DNA of 7,590 bases from an uncultured Microbacterium sp. GTDB lineage: Bacteria > Actinomycetota > Actinomycetes > Actinomycetales > Microbacteriaceae. The notes beneath the pieces are model-generated. The model was given only the letters and a program-made list of their open reading frames with translations, ran no database searches and was not told where the DNA came from. The stretch covers positions 1-7,590 of the forward strand of contig CANSLE010000111.1 of assembly GCA_947647645.1 (NCBI GenBank), in the 5' to 3' direction. The position numbers and the translations under genes were made by a program. How positions within the stretch are numbered: position 1 is the first letter of the stretch; each line of letters starts with the position of its first letter. Shown piece by piece: positions 1 to 6,621 of this stretch.

Positions 1-1234
1 GGACCACGGCACCGTCGGGCCCGTACGCGCTGACGGCGCTCGGAGCACCGGAGGGCACCGACCAGATGAAGCCCGCGGGGTCGATGGACGGAGCAACCAG
101 CCCGGCGCGCTGATCGAGGCGCCGCGTGGGCGCGTCGGCGTGGACCGCGAGCACCGCACCGGTCGTGTCGCGCACGGCGGCCGTCGTGCGGTCGGCGTTC
201 ACCTCGATGTCGGTCGCCGCGACGCCGAGGACCGCGTCGGACAGTCCGGCGATGGACGAGATGGTCGAGCCCGACACGAACCCGAACGCGGTGTCGGTGC
301 GCACCAGCGGGTTGGTGGCGACGGCGGTGGAACGCACGTCGACCTTCTGCGCCGACAACCGCTGCCCGCCGGGCAGCATCATGTCGACACCGGTGATGCC
401 GGCCGTGAGCAGACTCGTCTCGAGCTGCGTCTGCATGCGGTTGAGCGCCACCTGATCGAGCGTGCGGGCCCCGTCCTGCAGGGTCACCTGCGCGACGTTC
501 GACTGCCGCGGCACCGAGGTCAGCTCCAGTCGCGCGCCGTCGGTGAAGGCGGTCGCCACGGCGCCGCGCAGCCAGGGGGAGGGCAATCCGTCGACGAGCC
601 CCTCGGCGATGTTGGTCGCCGCGTAGTACCGCGGGAACCACCGCGTATCGGGCACGAGGTAGGTCCAGGTCGGGTCGAAGTACATCAGCGAGTAGGCGTC
701 GAAGACGGCCGAGAACTGCGTCCTGTCGAGCACGATGCCGTCCGGCGCCTGGGTGATCCGCCACTGGCCGTCGGCCTGCTGAGCGAGTTTGAACGAGAGC
801 GGGATGACCCCGTCGTCGGATGCCGTCGTCATCTCGCCGGCCGTGTCCACGGTGGCCACCGGCGACACGGTCAGCACGAAGTCCGCCGACCCCGTCTGCT
901 GCAGCGTGCGCCGCCCGGGGGTGTACACGGTGACGCCGGCCTGCGGCTTCCAGGTCCCCTTGAAGCTCGGCGCGAGGAACTGCTGCGCAGTCTCCCAGTT
1001 GTTGCTCGGGCCCGTCCCCGCGGCGATGAAACCCTCGACGATCTGCTGGGGCGTGGCATCCTGCACCGGCCCCTTGGGGATGAAGGCGAAGTCGTTTGCG
1101 TCGCCGTCGTCGACGATGCGCACGCCCGGATTCACGGGGCCCGACGTGGGAAGTCCCGCGCAGGCGGCCAGCCCCGCCGACAGGATGCCGGCGAGCAGGG
1201 CGACGGCCAGGGCACGCGCACGTCTGCGGATCAT
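1..1234 (-). CDS. lpqB: LpqB family lipoprotein, MtrAB accessory protein (C-terminus cut by window edge)
   Basis: Third gene of the mtrA-mtrB-lpqB operon. The product is an exported lipoprotein that in mycobacteria binds the extracellular part of MtrB and modulates MtrAB signalling. The visible 411 codons start at an ATG that overlaps the mtrB stop as ATGA, behind a good Shine-Dalgarno sequence. Residues 1-25 are a lipoprotein signal: arginine-rich start (MIRRRARAL), hydrophobic stretch, then lipobox L22-A-A-C25, so Cys25 should be lipidated after cleavage. After it comes AGLPTSGPVNPG, typical of the mature LpqB start. Residues ~45-200 form the N-terminal domain, ~200-290 fit the GerMN domain, and from ~315 (GFVSGSTISSIAG) the beta-propeller domain begins. 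Family members are roughly 560-590 residues, so about a quarter, most of the propeller, lies beyond position 1. No frameshift or stop is seen. Identification rests on operon context plus domain order. Confidence 0.93.
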   Translation of the reverse strand, partial: MIRRRARALAVALLAGILSAGLAACAGLPTSGPVNPGVRIVDDGDANDFAFIPKGPVQDATPQQIVEGFIAAGTGPSNNWETAQQFLAPSFKGTWKPQAGVTVYTPGRRTLQQTGSADFVLTVSPVATVDTAGEMTTASDDGVIPLSFKLAQQADGQWRITQAPDGIVLDRTQFSAVFDAYSLMYFDPTWTYLVPDTRWFPRYYAATNIAEGLVDGLPSPWLRGAVATAFTDGARLELTSVPRQSNVAQVTLQDGARTLDQVALNRMQTQLETSLLTAGITGVDMMLPGGQRLSAQKVDVRSTAVATNPLVRTDTAFGFVSGSTISSIAGLSDAVLGVAATDIEVNADRTTAAVRDTTGAVLAVHADAPTRRLDQRAGLVAPSIDPAGFIWSVPSGAPSAVSAYGPDGAVV

Positions 1235-2901
1235 GAGCGGCTCCCCCTGTCGAAGACGGTGATCGGCTGGGTCAGGCCGAGATCGTCGAGGGACACGCCG
1301 TCCTCCCCCGGATCGACCGGCACCGGGGAGGAGCCGTCGATCTGCTGCCCCTGGCGGGGCAGGGTCAGCACGAAATTGGTACCGCGTCCGAGCTGGGACC
1401 AGACCGTCAGGCTCCCGCCGTGCAGCTTCGCGTCGCCGAGCGCGATCGACAGGCCCAGACCCGTTCCGCCGATGGTGCGTTTGCGCGACGGATCGGCGCG
1501 CCAGAACCGGTCGAACACCCGCTCGGCGTCGGCCGCGCTCATCCCGAGGCCGTAGTCGCGGACACCGATCGCGACCGCACGCTGATTGCTGTCGACGGTC
1601 ACCACGATGGGGCGTCCCTCGCCGTGCTCGATCGCGTTGCCGAGCAGGTTGCGCACGACGCGGCGCACCCGCCGGGGGTCCATCTCCACCGGCGAGTATC
1701 CCCCGGGCGCCACGAGCCGGACGTCGGTGCCGTGCTGCTCCGCGAGCTGCTGCATCGAGGCGATCACGTCCTCGGCGAGGTGGGCGAGGCTCGTCGGCTC
1801 GTACTCCAGCTGCACCGACCCGGCGTCGTACCGGCTGATCTCGAGCAGGTCGGTGAGGAGGGTCTCGAAGCGCTGCACCTGGGCGTGCAGCAGCTCGGCC
1901 GCACGGGCGGTCGTCGGGTCGAAGCTCTCCCGCTGATCGTTCAGCATGTCGCTCGCCAGCCGGATGGTCGTCAGCGGGGTGCGCAGCTCGTGCGAGACGT
2001 CGGAGACGAAACGCTGCTGGACCAGGGAGAGCTCGGCCAGCTCCTTGATCTGCGCCTCGATGCTGTCGGCCATCGCGTTGAAGGACCGCCCGAGAGTGGC
2101 GAACTCGTCCTCACCCCGCACGGGGAGCCGGACGGCGAGGTCCCCCGCCGCGAGGGTCGCGCTCGTCTCGGCCGCCTCCGCGATGGGCACCGTCACCGAC
2201 CTGAGGACGAACCAGGAGATGGCGGCGATCAGCACCACGAGACCGGCGCCCACGAGCCACAGGGTGACCTGGACGAACTGGAGCGTCTTCTGCTCGGGCG
2301 CGAAGTCGTAGGCGAAGTAGAACTCGTACGAGCCGACCGCGGGGAAGACGAGTTGCTGGCCGATCACCACCCCCGGGATCGTGCCCCCGTCGTTCGCCGG
2401 CAGCCCCACCGACTGCCACCACCGCTTCTCGGCATCGCCGTGGACGGCGCTGCGCAGCGCCGACGTGATGAGCGCGGCGTTCAGGCCGCCCTTCTGGAAG
2501 TCCTGCGGGGCGATCGCGGACGGCACGTCGGAGATGCGGAAGGCGGCGATCATGTCGGTGCCGGCCTGTCGTGCGATCGAGTCGGTCGCGTTGTTCCACA
2601 GCGACTGCAGGGCCGCGCCGTCGCTGTCGACCTGCGCGGCGTCGAGGGTGCGCTGCGTCGACTGCGTCGCGCGCTGCACCGCCTCCTGCGCCTGCTGGAC
2701 CCGTGACTCGAACAGATCGTTCTGGATCGCGAGCGCCATGGTGACGAAGGCGACCAGGATGGCGGCGGCGGTCGCGCCGATCGTGATCACGAGCGTGCGG
2801 AATCTCAGTGACCGTTTCCAGGCGGAGCCGACGCGGCGCGGCCAGGTGCGCCAGTCGCGCCACCCGGTCAAGGTCGGGACGGTCGCCGTCTGCGGCGTCA
2901 T
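1231..2901 (-). CDS. mtrB: Sensor histidine kinase MtrB
   Basis: Membrane histidine kinase (556 residues; mycobacterial MtrB is of similar size) that phosphorylates MtrA. A short Trp/Arg-rich cytoplasmic N-terminus precedes TM1 (~37-59). An extracellular sensor region (~60-208) and TM2 (~212-233) follow, then a HAMP linker (~234-286). The dimerisation/phosphoacceptor helix carries FVSDVSHELRTP, with His304 as the phosphorylated residue. The ATPase domain has every box: N-box NLLGNAIEH (418-426), G1 DYGLGM (449-454), F-box FDRFWR (463-468) and G2 GGTGLGL (478-484), so it should be an active kinase. A ~40-residue acidic/proline-containing tail follows the catalytic core. The gene starts 10 bp after the mtrA stop, with only a weak Shine-Dalgarno sequence, so coupling to mtrA translation is likely. 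Its own stop overlaps the lpqB start. The sensed signal cannot be read from sequence; in mycobacteria MtrB localises to septa and poles. Confidence 0.97.
   Translation of the reverse strand: MTPQTATVPTLTGWRDWRTWPRRVGSAWKRSLRFRTLVITIGATAAAILVAFVTMALAIQNDLFESRVQQAQEAVQRATQSTQRTLDAAQVDSDGAALQSLWNNATDSIARQAGTDMIAAFRISDVPSAIAPQDFQKGGLNAALITSALRSAVHGDAEKRWWQSVGLPANDGGTIPGVVIGQQLVFPAVGSYEFYFAYDFAPEQKTLQFVQVTLWLVGAGLVVLIAAISWFVLRSVTVPIAEAAETSATLAAGDLAVRLPVRGEDEFATLGRSFNAMADSIEAQIKELAELSLVQQRFVSDVSHELRTPLTTIRLASDMLNDQRESFDPTTARAAELLHAQVQRFETLLTDLLEISRYDAGSVQLEYEPTSLAHLAEDVIASMQQLAEQHGTDVRLVAPGGYSPVEMDPRRVRRVVRNLLGNAIEHGEGRPIVVTVDSNQRAVAIGVRDYGLGMSAADAERVFDRFWRADPSRKRTIGGTGLGLSIALGDAKLHGGSLTVWSQLGRGTNFVLTLPRQGQQIDGSSPVPVDPGEDGVSLDDLGLTQPITVFDRGSRS
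1241..1248 (-). promoter_or_regulatory. Ribosome binding site of lpqB
   Basis: On the minus strand AGGGGGAG lies 6 nt upstream of the lpqB ATG, inside the last codons of mtrB. Together with the ATGA stop/start overlap it supports this start and suggests coupled translation of mtrB and lpqB, while still allowing independent initiation. Confidence 0.7.
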
Positions 2902-2911
2902 CGTGAGCCGA

Positions 2912-3592
2912 TCAGACCACCGCGCCGGCGCGGTAGCCGACCCCGCGGACGGTCGTGACGATCCGCGGGTTGTCGGGGTCGATCTCGACCTTGGCGCGGA
3001 GGCGCTGCACGTGGACGTTCACCAGACGGGTATCGGCCTTGTAGTGGTAGCCCCACACCTGCTCGAGCAGCATCTCCCGGGAGAACACCTGCTGGGGCTT
3101 GGACGCCAGCGCCACGAGGAGCTCGAACTCGAGCGGGGTGAGGGCGATCACCTCGCCCCCGCGGCGCACCTCATGGCCGGCCACGTCCACGACCACGTCC
3201 CCGATGCGCAGATCTCCCCCGGTCGCCTCGGTCGCCGGGCGCAGTCGCGTGCGGATGCGTGCGACGAGCTCTTTGGGATTGAACGGTTTGACGATGTAGT
3301 CGTCGGCGCCCGACTCCAGGCCCCGCACGACGTCCGCGGTGTCGGTGCGGGCGGTCAGCATGATGATCGGCACTCCGGATTCGGTGCGGATGCGCGTGCA
3401 GATCTCGATGCCGTCCATGCCGGGCAGCATGAGGTCGAGCAGCACGAGATCGGGGCGCTCCTCGCGCCACACGCCGACGGCGACGGTGCCGTCGGCGCAG
3501 AACAGCGGTTCGAAGCCCTCGGTGCGCAGCACGATGCCGATCATCTCGGCGAGTGCGACGTCGTCGTCGACAACGAGGATGCGTGAAGTCAT
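2912..3592 (-). CDS. mtrA: DNA-binding response regulator MtrA (OmpR/PhoB family)
   Basis: Response regulator of 226 residues, the usual MtrA length. Receiver domain (1-~118): RILVVDDD with acidic residues D9-D11, phosphoacceptor Asp53 in LLDLMLPGMDG, switch Thr80 in IIMLTARTDT, and Lys102 in KPFNPKELVARIR. The winged-helix domain (~128-224) shows SLTPLEFELL-like LTPLEFELLVALASKPQQVF, QVWGY, and the recognition/wing block RLVNVHVQRLRAKVE ending TVRGVGYRAG, close to mycobacterial MtrA as I recall it. MtrA controls cell-wall hydrolase, division and replication-linked genes in mycobacteria; the same role is inferred here. The start is the ATG giving MTSRILVVDDD. The frame stays open upstream to 3748, but that extension is Arg/Pro-rich, has no family homology that I recognise, and runs into the katG terminator. 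The Shine-Dalgarno sequence lies unusually far away (13 nt). Confidence 0.97.
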   Translation of the reverse strand: MTSRILVVDDDVALAEMIGIVLRTEGFEPLFCADGTVAVGVWREERPDLVLLDLMLPGMDGIEICTRIRTESGVPIIMLTARTDTADVVRGLESGADDYIVKPFNPKELVARIRTRLRPATEATGGDLRIGDVVVDVAGHEVRRGGEVIALTPLEFELLVALASKPQQVFSREMLLEQVWGYHYKADTRLVNVHVQRLRAKVEIDPDNPRIVTTVRGVGYRAGAVV

Positions 3593-3605
3593 ATGGCTGT
3601 CTTCG

Positions 3606-3611
3606 TCCTTC
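3606..3611 (-). promoter_or_regulatory. Probable ribosome binding site of mtrA, long spacer
   Basis: GAAGGA on the minus strand is the only clear purine-rich site before mtrA, but 13 nt separate it from the ATG, against a usual 5-9. A weaker GAAGAC lies closer. No other start codon in frame fits the family N-terminus, so the ATG at 3592 is kept. Confidence 0.45.
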
Positions 3612-3651
3612 AGCTGAGCCCGACGCCGCCGGCGCGGCAGGGCGCAGGAAC

Positions 3652-3657
3652 ACAGTA
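3652..3657 (-). promoter_or_regulatory. mtrA: Candidate -10 element for the mtrAB-lpqB operon
   Basis: Between the katG terminator and mtrA, the minus strand has CCGATACTGTG, in which TACTGT fits the relaxed actinobacterial -10 pattern TAnnnT. No convincing -35 hexamer is present at the right spacing. It would give a leader of roughly 50 nt. A promoter is expected in this 116-bp gap because the strong hairpin at 3709-3751 separates mtrA from katG; the exact element is a guess. Confidence 0.3.
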
Positions 3658-3708
3658 TCGGACGCGGCTGGGAGGGGAGCGAGCGCCGCGCAGGAGCGGG
3701 CGTCGACG

Positions 3709-3751
3709 CGGATGCCGGGTCCCCTCCGATGAGAAGGGGCCCCGGCATCCG
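3709..3751 (-). terminator. Stem-loop terminator after katG
   Basis: Perfect 11-bp arms (3709-3719 with 3741-3751, containing GGATGCCGGG and its complement) continue, after one T/C mismatch, into a further 5 bp (3721-3725 with 3735-3739) around a 9-nt loop. The hairpin begins 10 nt past the katG stop. There is no T-tract, which is common for actinobacterial terminators. It is symmetric and would fold on either strand, but only the katG orientation has a gene ending here. A 10-bp palindrome GCGTCGACGC (3700-3709) abuts its far base. Confidence 0.8.
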
Positions 3752-3761
3752 TCTGCCGTGC

Positions 3762-6035
3762 TCAGCGGTGCAGGTCGAACCGGTCCAGCTCGGTGACCTT
3801 GCCCCACGCGGCGGCGAAATCGCGCACGAACTTCTCGGTCGCGTCGTCCGAGGCGTAGACCTCGGCCAACGCCCGCAGCTCGGAGTTCGAGCTGAACAGC
3901 AGGTCGACGCGGGTGCCGACGCCGACCTTCTCGCCGCTGCCGTCCTTCGTGCCGGCGAACGCGTGGGCGCCGGGGTCGAGCGGCTTCCACGTGGTCCCCA
4001 GATCGAGCAGGGTGACGAAGTAGTCGTTCGTCAGCACGCCGACGCGGTCGGTGAACACGCCGTACGGCGAGCCGTCCCAGTTGGCACCGAGCACGCGCAG
4101 GCCGCCCACGAGCACCGTCATCTCGGGCGCCGTCAGCGTCAGCAGGTTCGCTTTGTCGATGAGGTGGTACTCGGCGGGCATCGCGGCGAGCGGCCCCTGG
4201 TAGTTGCGGAAGCCATCGGCCGCGGGCTCCAGGTAAGCGAAGGAGTCGACATCCGTCTGCTCCTGCGAGGCGTCGGTGCGGCCCGCGTGGAACGACACCT
4301 CCACCTCGACGCCGGCATCGGCGGCGGCCTTCTCGACCCCCGCGTTGCCCGCGATCACGATGAGGTCGGCGAGGGAGACCTCGATGCCCGCCTGTGCGGC
4401 GTCGGCCTTGATGCCGCCGAGCACGCCCAGGACACGGTGCAGCTGCGCCGGGTTGTTGACCTCCCAGTCCTTCTGGGGGGCCAGACGGATGCGGGCGCCG
4501 TTGACGCCGCCGCGCTTGTCGCTACCGCGGAACGAGGATGCCGCGGCCCACGTCGTGGCGACGAGCTCGGAGACCGTGAGGCCGGACGCGAGGACGCGGG
4601 CCTTCAGATCGGCGACCTGGCCGGCATCCAGCGGGGCACCGGTCGGCGCCGGCAGCGGGTCCTGCCACAGCAGTTCCTCGCCCGGGACCTCGGCGCCCAG
4701 GTAGCGGGCGACGGGCCCCATGTCGCGGTGGGTCAGCTTGAACCACGCACGCGCGAACGCGTCGGCGAACGCGTCGGGGTCGTCCCTGAACCTCCGCGAG
4801 ACCTTGTCGTACTCCGGGTCCACACGCAGGGCGAGGTCGCTCGTGAGCATGCGGGGCTCGCGCTTGCCGTCGCTGTGGGCGAGCGGCACCATGTCGGCGC
4901 CCTGGCCGCCCTTCGGACGCCACTGGTGCGCGCCGGCCGGGCTGGTCATGAGCTCCCACTCGTACGCGTAGAGGATGTGGAAGAACTCGTTGTCCCAGCG
5001 CGTCGGGTGATAGGTCCACGTGACCTCGAGGCCCGAGGTGATCGTGTCGTCGCCGCGGCCGGTGCCGTGGTTGTTCTTCCAGCCGAGGCCCTGCATCTCC
5101 AGTCCGGCGGCCTCGGGGTTCTCCTCGAGGTTGGTGTCGGGCGCGGCGCCGTGCGTCTTGCCGAAGGTGTGTCCACCGGCGATGAGGGCGACGGTCTCCT
5201 CGTCGTTCATCGCCATCCGCGCGAAGGTCTCACGGATGTCGCGCGCCGACGCCAGCGGGTCGGGGTTGCCGTTGGGTCCCTCGGGGTTCACGTAGATGAG
5301 CCCCATCTGCACCGCGGCGAGCGGCTTGTCCAGCTCGCGGTCGCCCGAGTAGCGCTCATCGCCGAGCCACGTGGTCTCGGGACCCCAGTAGACATCGTCG
5401 TCCGGCTCCCACACGTCGGCACGCCCACCGGCGTAGCCGAAGGTCCGGAAGCCCATCGACTCCAGGGCGACGTTGCCGGTCAGGATCATGAGGTCGGCCC
5501 ACGAGATCGACTGCCCGTACTTCTTCTTGACGGGCCAGAGCAGACGCCGCGCCTTGTCGAGGTTGACGTTGTCGGGCCAGCTGTTCAGCGGCGCGAAACG
5601 CTGCTGTCCGGCGCCGCCGCCGCCGCGCCCGTCGGTCACGCGGTACGTGCCCGCGGAGTGCCATGCCATACGGATCATGAGAGGGCCGTAGTGGCCGAAG
5701 TCGGCAGGCCACCAGTCCTGGCTGGTGGTGAGGACCTCCTCGATGTCCTTCTTGACGGCGGCGAGGTCGAGGGCCTCGAATGCGGCCGCGTAGTCGAAAT
5801 CGGCATCCAGCGGGTTACGGACTCGCGGGTTCTTCGCGAGGATCTTGAGGTTCAGCTGGTTCGGCCACCACACGCGGTTCGCGGACCCGCTCGTCGGGTG
5901 CGGCTGCGCGTGGATGACCGGGCAGGTCGCCGCCTCCTCTGCGTAGGCCTCGTCGGTGTCGGTGACGGTGACGGACTGGTCGATCTCGGTCGCATCGGCG
6001 CCGATACCGGCGGTGGTCGGGTCGTGGTCGGTCAT
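3762..6035 (-). CDS. katG: Catalase-peroxidase KatG
   Basis: Bifunctional haem catalase-peroxidase of 757 residues (family ~720-760), removing hydrogen peroxide in the cytoplasm. Distal haem pocket: R122, W125 and H126 in MIRMAWHSAGTYR. Proximal ligand: H289 in GGHTFGKTHGA, with W340 and D400 beside it. The crosslinked Met-Tyr-Trp triad needed for catalase activity is complete (W125, Y248 in GLIYVNPEGPNGNPDP, M274 in FARMAMND), and the mobile arginine is R437 in HRDMGPVARYLG. S334 matches Ser315 of the tuberculosis enzyme by alignment from memory. The second, haem-free peroxidase-like domain follows (~445-757), with SFRGSDKRGG and GRTDASQEQTDV, ending ELDRFDLHR. The N-terminus is somewhat longer than in the mycobacterial enzyme (CPV at 38-40) and rich in Asp/Thr. 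The ATG overlaps the furA stop and sits 5 nt from GGAAGGA. The open frame upstream of the ATG lies over furA in another frame and is not coding. Confidence 0.99.
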   Translation of the reverse strand: MTDHDPTTAGIGADATEIDQSVTVTDTDEAYAEEAATCPVIHAQPHPTSGSANRVWWPNQLNLKILAKNPRVRNPLDADFDYAAAFEALDLAAVKKDIEEVLTTSQDWWPADFGHYGPLMIRMAWHSAGTYRVTDGRGGGGAGQQRFAPLNSWPDNVNLDKARRLLWPVKKKYGQSISWADLMILTGNVALESMGFRTFGYAGGRADVWEPDDDVYWGPETTWLGDERYSGDRELDKPLAAVQMGLIYVNPEGPNGNPDPLASARDIRETFARMAMNDEETVALIAGGHTFGKTHGAAPDTNLEENPEAAGLEMQGLGWKNNHGTGRGDDTITSGLEVTWTYHPTRWDNEFFHILYAYEWELMTSPAGAHQWRPKGGQGADMVPLAHSDGKREPRMLTSDLALRVDPEYDKVSRRFRDDPDAFADAFARAWFKLTHRDMGPVARYLGAEVPGEELLWQDPLPAPTGAPLDAGQVADLKARVLASGLTVSELVATTWAAASSFRGSDKRGGVNGARIRLAPQKDWEVNNPAQLHRVLGVLGGIKADAAQAGIEVSLADLIVIAGNAGVEKAAADAGVEVEVSFHAGRTDASQEQTDVDSFAYLEPAADGFRNYQGPLAAMPAEYHLIDKANLLTLTAPEMTVLVGGLRVLGANWDGSPYGVFTDRVGVLTNDYFVTLLDLGTTWKPLDPGAHAFAGTKDGSGEKVGVGTRVDLLFSSNSELRALAEVYASDDATEKFVRDFAAAWGKVTELDRFDLHR

Positions 6036-6502
6036 GGTGTTCCTTCCGTGAGGGGCATGGTGGCGGTGGTCGCGCACGAGGGGCAGATCCCCCAGTAGGT
6101 GACCTCCGCCGTGGCGAGGGTGAATCCGTGGGAGTCCGAGGGCTCCAGGCAGGGTGCGGCGCCGATCGCGCAGTCGACGTCGACGACGACGCCGCACGAG
6201 GTGCACACCAGGTGGTGGTGGTTGTCGCGCACCCGCAGCTCGAAGAGCATGGGCCGCCCTGCCGGCTCGATGCGGCGCACGAGGCCGGCGTCCGCGAAGT
6301 CGCCGAGCGCGTTGTAGACCGACTGCCGGTTCGTGCGCGGCATCCGCTGCAGGATCCGCAGGAAGACGTCCTCGGCGCTCGCGTGCGGCATGTCGCGGAG
6401 AGCCTCGTAGACGGCTTCTCGCGAGGCGGTGACCTTCAGCCCGGCTTCCCGCAGCGCGGCGGGGGCAGCCGGGGCGTGCTCGGAGGTCTCGATCGGGGCC
6501 AT
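6032..6502 (-). CDS. furA: FurA/CatR-type Fur family repressor
   Basis: Fur-superfamily metal-dependent regulator, 156 residues, of the FurA/CatR branch that sits directly in front of katG in actinobacteria and represses it until oxidised. N-terminal winged helix (~10-92): LREAGLKVTASREAVYEAL, then recognition helix region TNRQSVYNALGDFADAGLVRRIEP. Dimerisation/metal domain (~93-156): DNHHHLVC (H95-H97) and C100-T-S-C103, VDVDC (C111), APC (C118), then AEVTYWGICPSC (C140, C143), so both Cys-X2-Cys pairs are intact. The block from NHHH to WGICPSC closely follows mycobacterial FurA. The start chosen is ATG at 6502 (MAPIETSE). A second ATG at 6510 is out of frame. The frame is open further upstream but runs through the AT-rich promoter island and the hairpin. 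No Shine-Dalgarno sequence is evident, so the mRNA may be nearly leaderless. Its TGA overlaps the katG ATG, giving one furA-katG transcript. Confidence 0.95.
   Translation of the reverse strand: MAPIETSEHAPAAPAALREAGLKVTASREAVYEALRDMPHASAEDVFLRILQRMPRTNRQSVYNALGDFADAGLVRRIEPAGRPMLFELRVRDNHHHLVCTSCGVVVDVDCAIGAAPCLEPSDSHGFTLATAEVTYWGICPSCATTATMPLTEGTP
6041..6047 (-). promoter_or_regulatory. Ribosome binding site of katG
   Basis: GGAAGGA on the minus strand, 5 nt before the katG ATG and inside the last furA codons. It is the best Shine-Dalgarno sequence in the window, fixes the katG start, and suggests KatG is made in excess over FurA despite the overlapping ATGA. Confidence 0.85.
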
Positions 6503-6519
6503 GGACCCATGGTACCTAA

Positions 6520-6536
6520 TTTTGACAACTTCAAAA
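6520..6536. promoter_or_regulatory. furA: Candidate FurA operator (AT-rich palindrome) in the furA promoter
   Basis: Perfect inverted repeat TTTTGA-N5-TCAAAA in a ~30-bp AT-rich island (6511-6540) inside otherwise ~70% GC DNA, 17 to 34 nt before the furA ATG. Mycobacterial and Streptomyces FurA-type repressors are known to bind an AT-rich site right at their own promoter, so position and composition fit autoregulation. The half-site CAAAAT (6524-6519) could also serve as a weak -10, which would put the start of transcription near 6512 and leave almost no leader. Binding and promoter assignments are inferred. Confidence 0.6.
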
Positions 6537-6556
6537 CAACGGACGCTGAACATTCG

Positions 6557-6615
6557 GTTCGGGGTCGCTATGGGTCGCCCGGACGCGGGCTCTGCGACCT
6601 CTCGCGACCCCGAAC
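6557..6615. repeat. Nested inverted repeat between the DUF559 gene and furA; possible terminator
   Basis: Outer arms are 12 bp and perfect: GTTCGGGGTCGC (6557-6568) and GCGACCCCGAAC (6604-6615). Inside lie GGTCGC (6573-6578) with GCGACC (6594-6599), and CCCG (6578-6581) with CGGG (6586-6589), which competes for one base. The structure starts 6 nt after the stop of the upstream minus-strand gene, which fits a terminator. It has no T-tract in either direction, and it lies 55-113 nt before the furA start, so an operator or leader role is also possible. Confidence 0.65.
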
Positions 6616-6621
6616 AGGGTG

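Noticed and set aside
140..2706. Plus-strand open frames of 471 and 428 codons opposite lpqB and mtrB (140-1555 and 1420-2706)
   Set aside because: Antisense shadows with Arg/His/Gly-rich composition and no recognisable motifs; the minus-strand genes explain the sequence fully.
2381..3586. Plus-strand 401-codon open frame across the mtrB/mtrA junction
   Set aside because: It spans two confirmed minus-strand genes and its translation has no family features, only composition bias.
3593..3748. N-terminal extension of MtrA up to 3748
   Set aside because: The added residues are Pro/Arg-rich, overlap the katG terminator, and are absent from the MtrA family, which begins a few residues before ILVVDDD.
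3729..6098. 789-codon open frame on the plus strand opposite katG
   Set aside because: It is an exact antisense shadow of katG, whose haem-site motifs are all present. The translation is low-complexity, rich in Gly, Arg, Val and His, and without domains. Long antisense frames are usual in ~70% GC DNA.
6522..6550. TTGACA at 6522-6527 on the plus strand as a -35 of a divergent promoter
   Set aside because: No -10 at suitable spacing and no plus-strand gene downstream; it is better explained as part of the palindrome.
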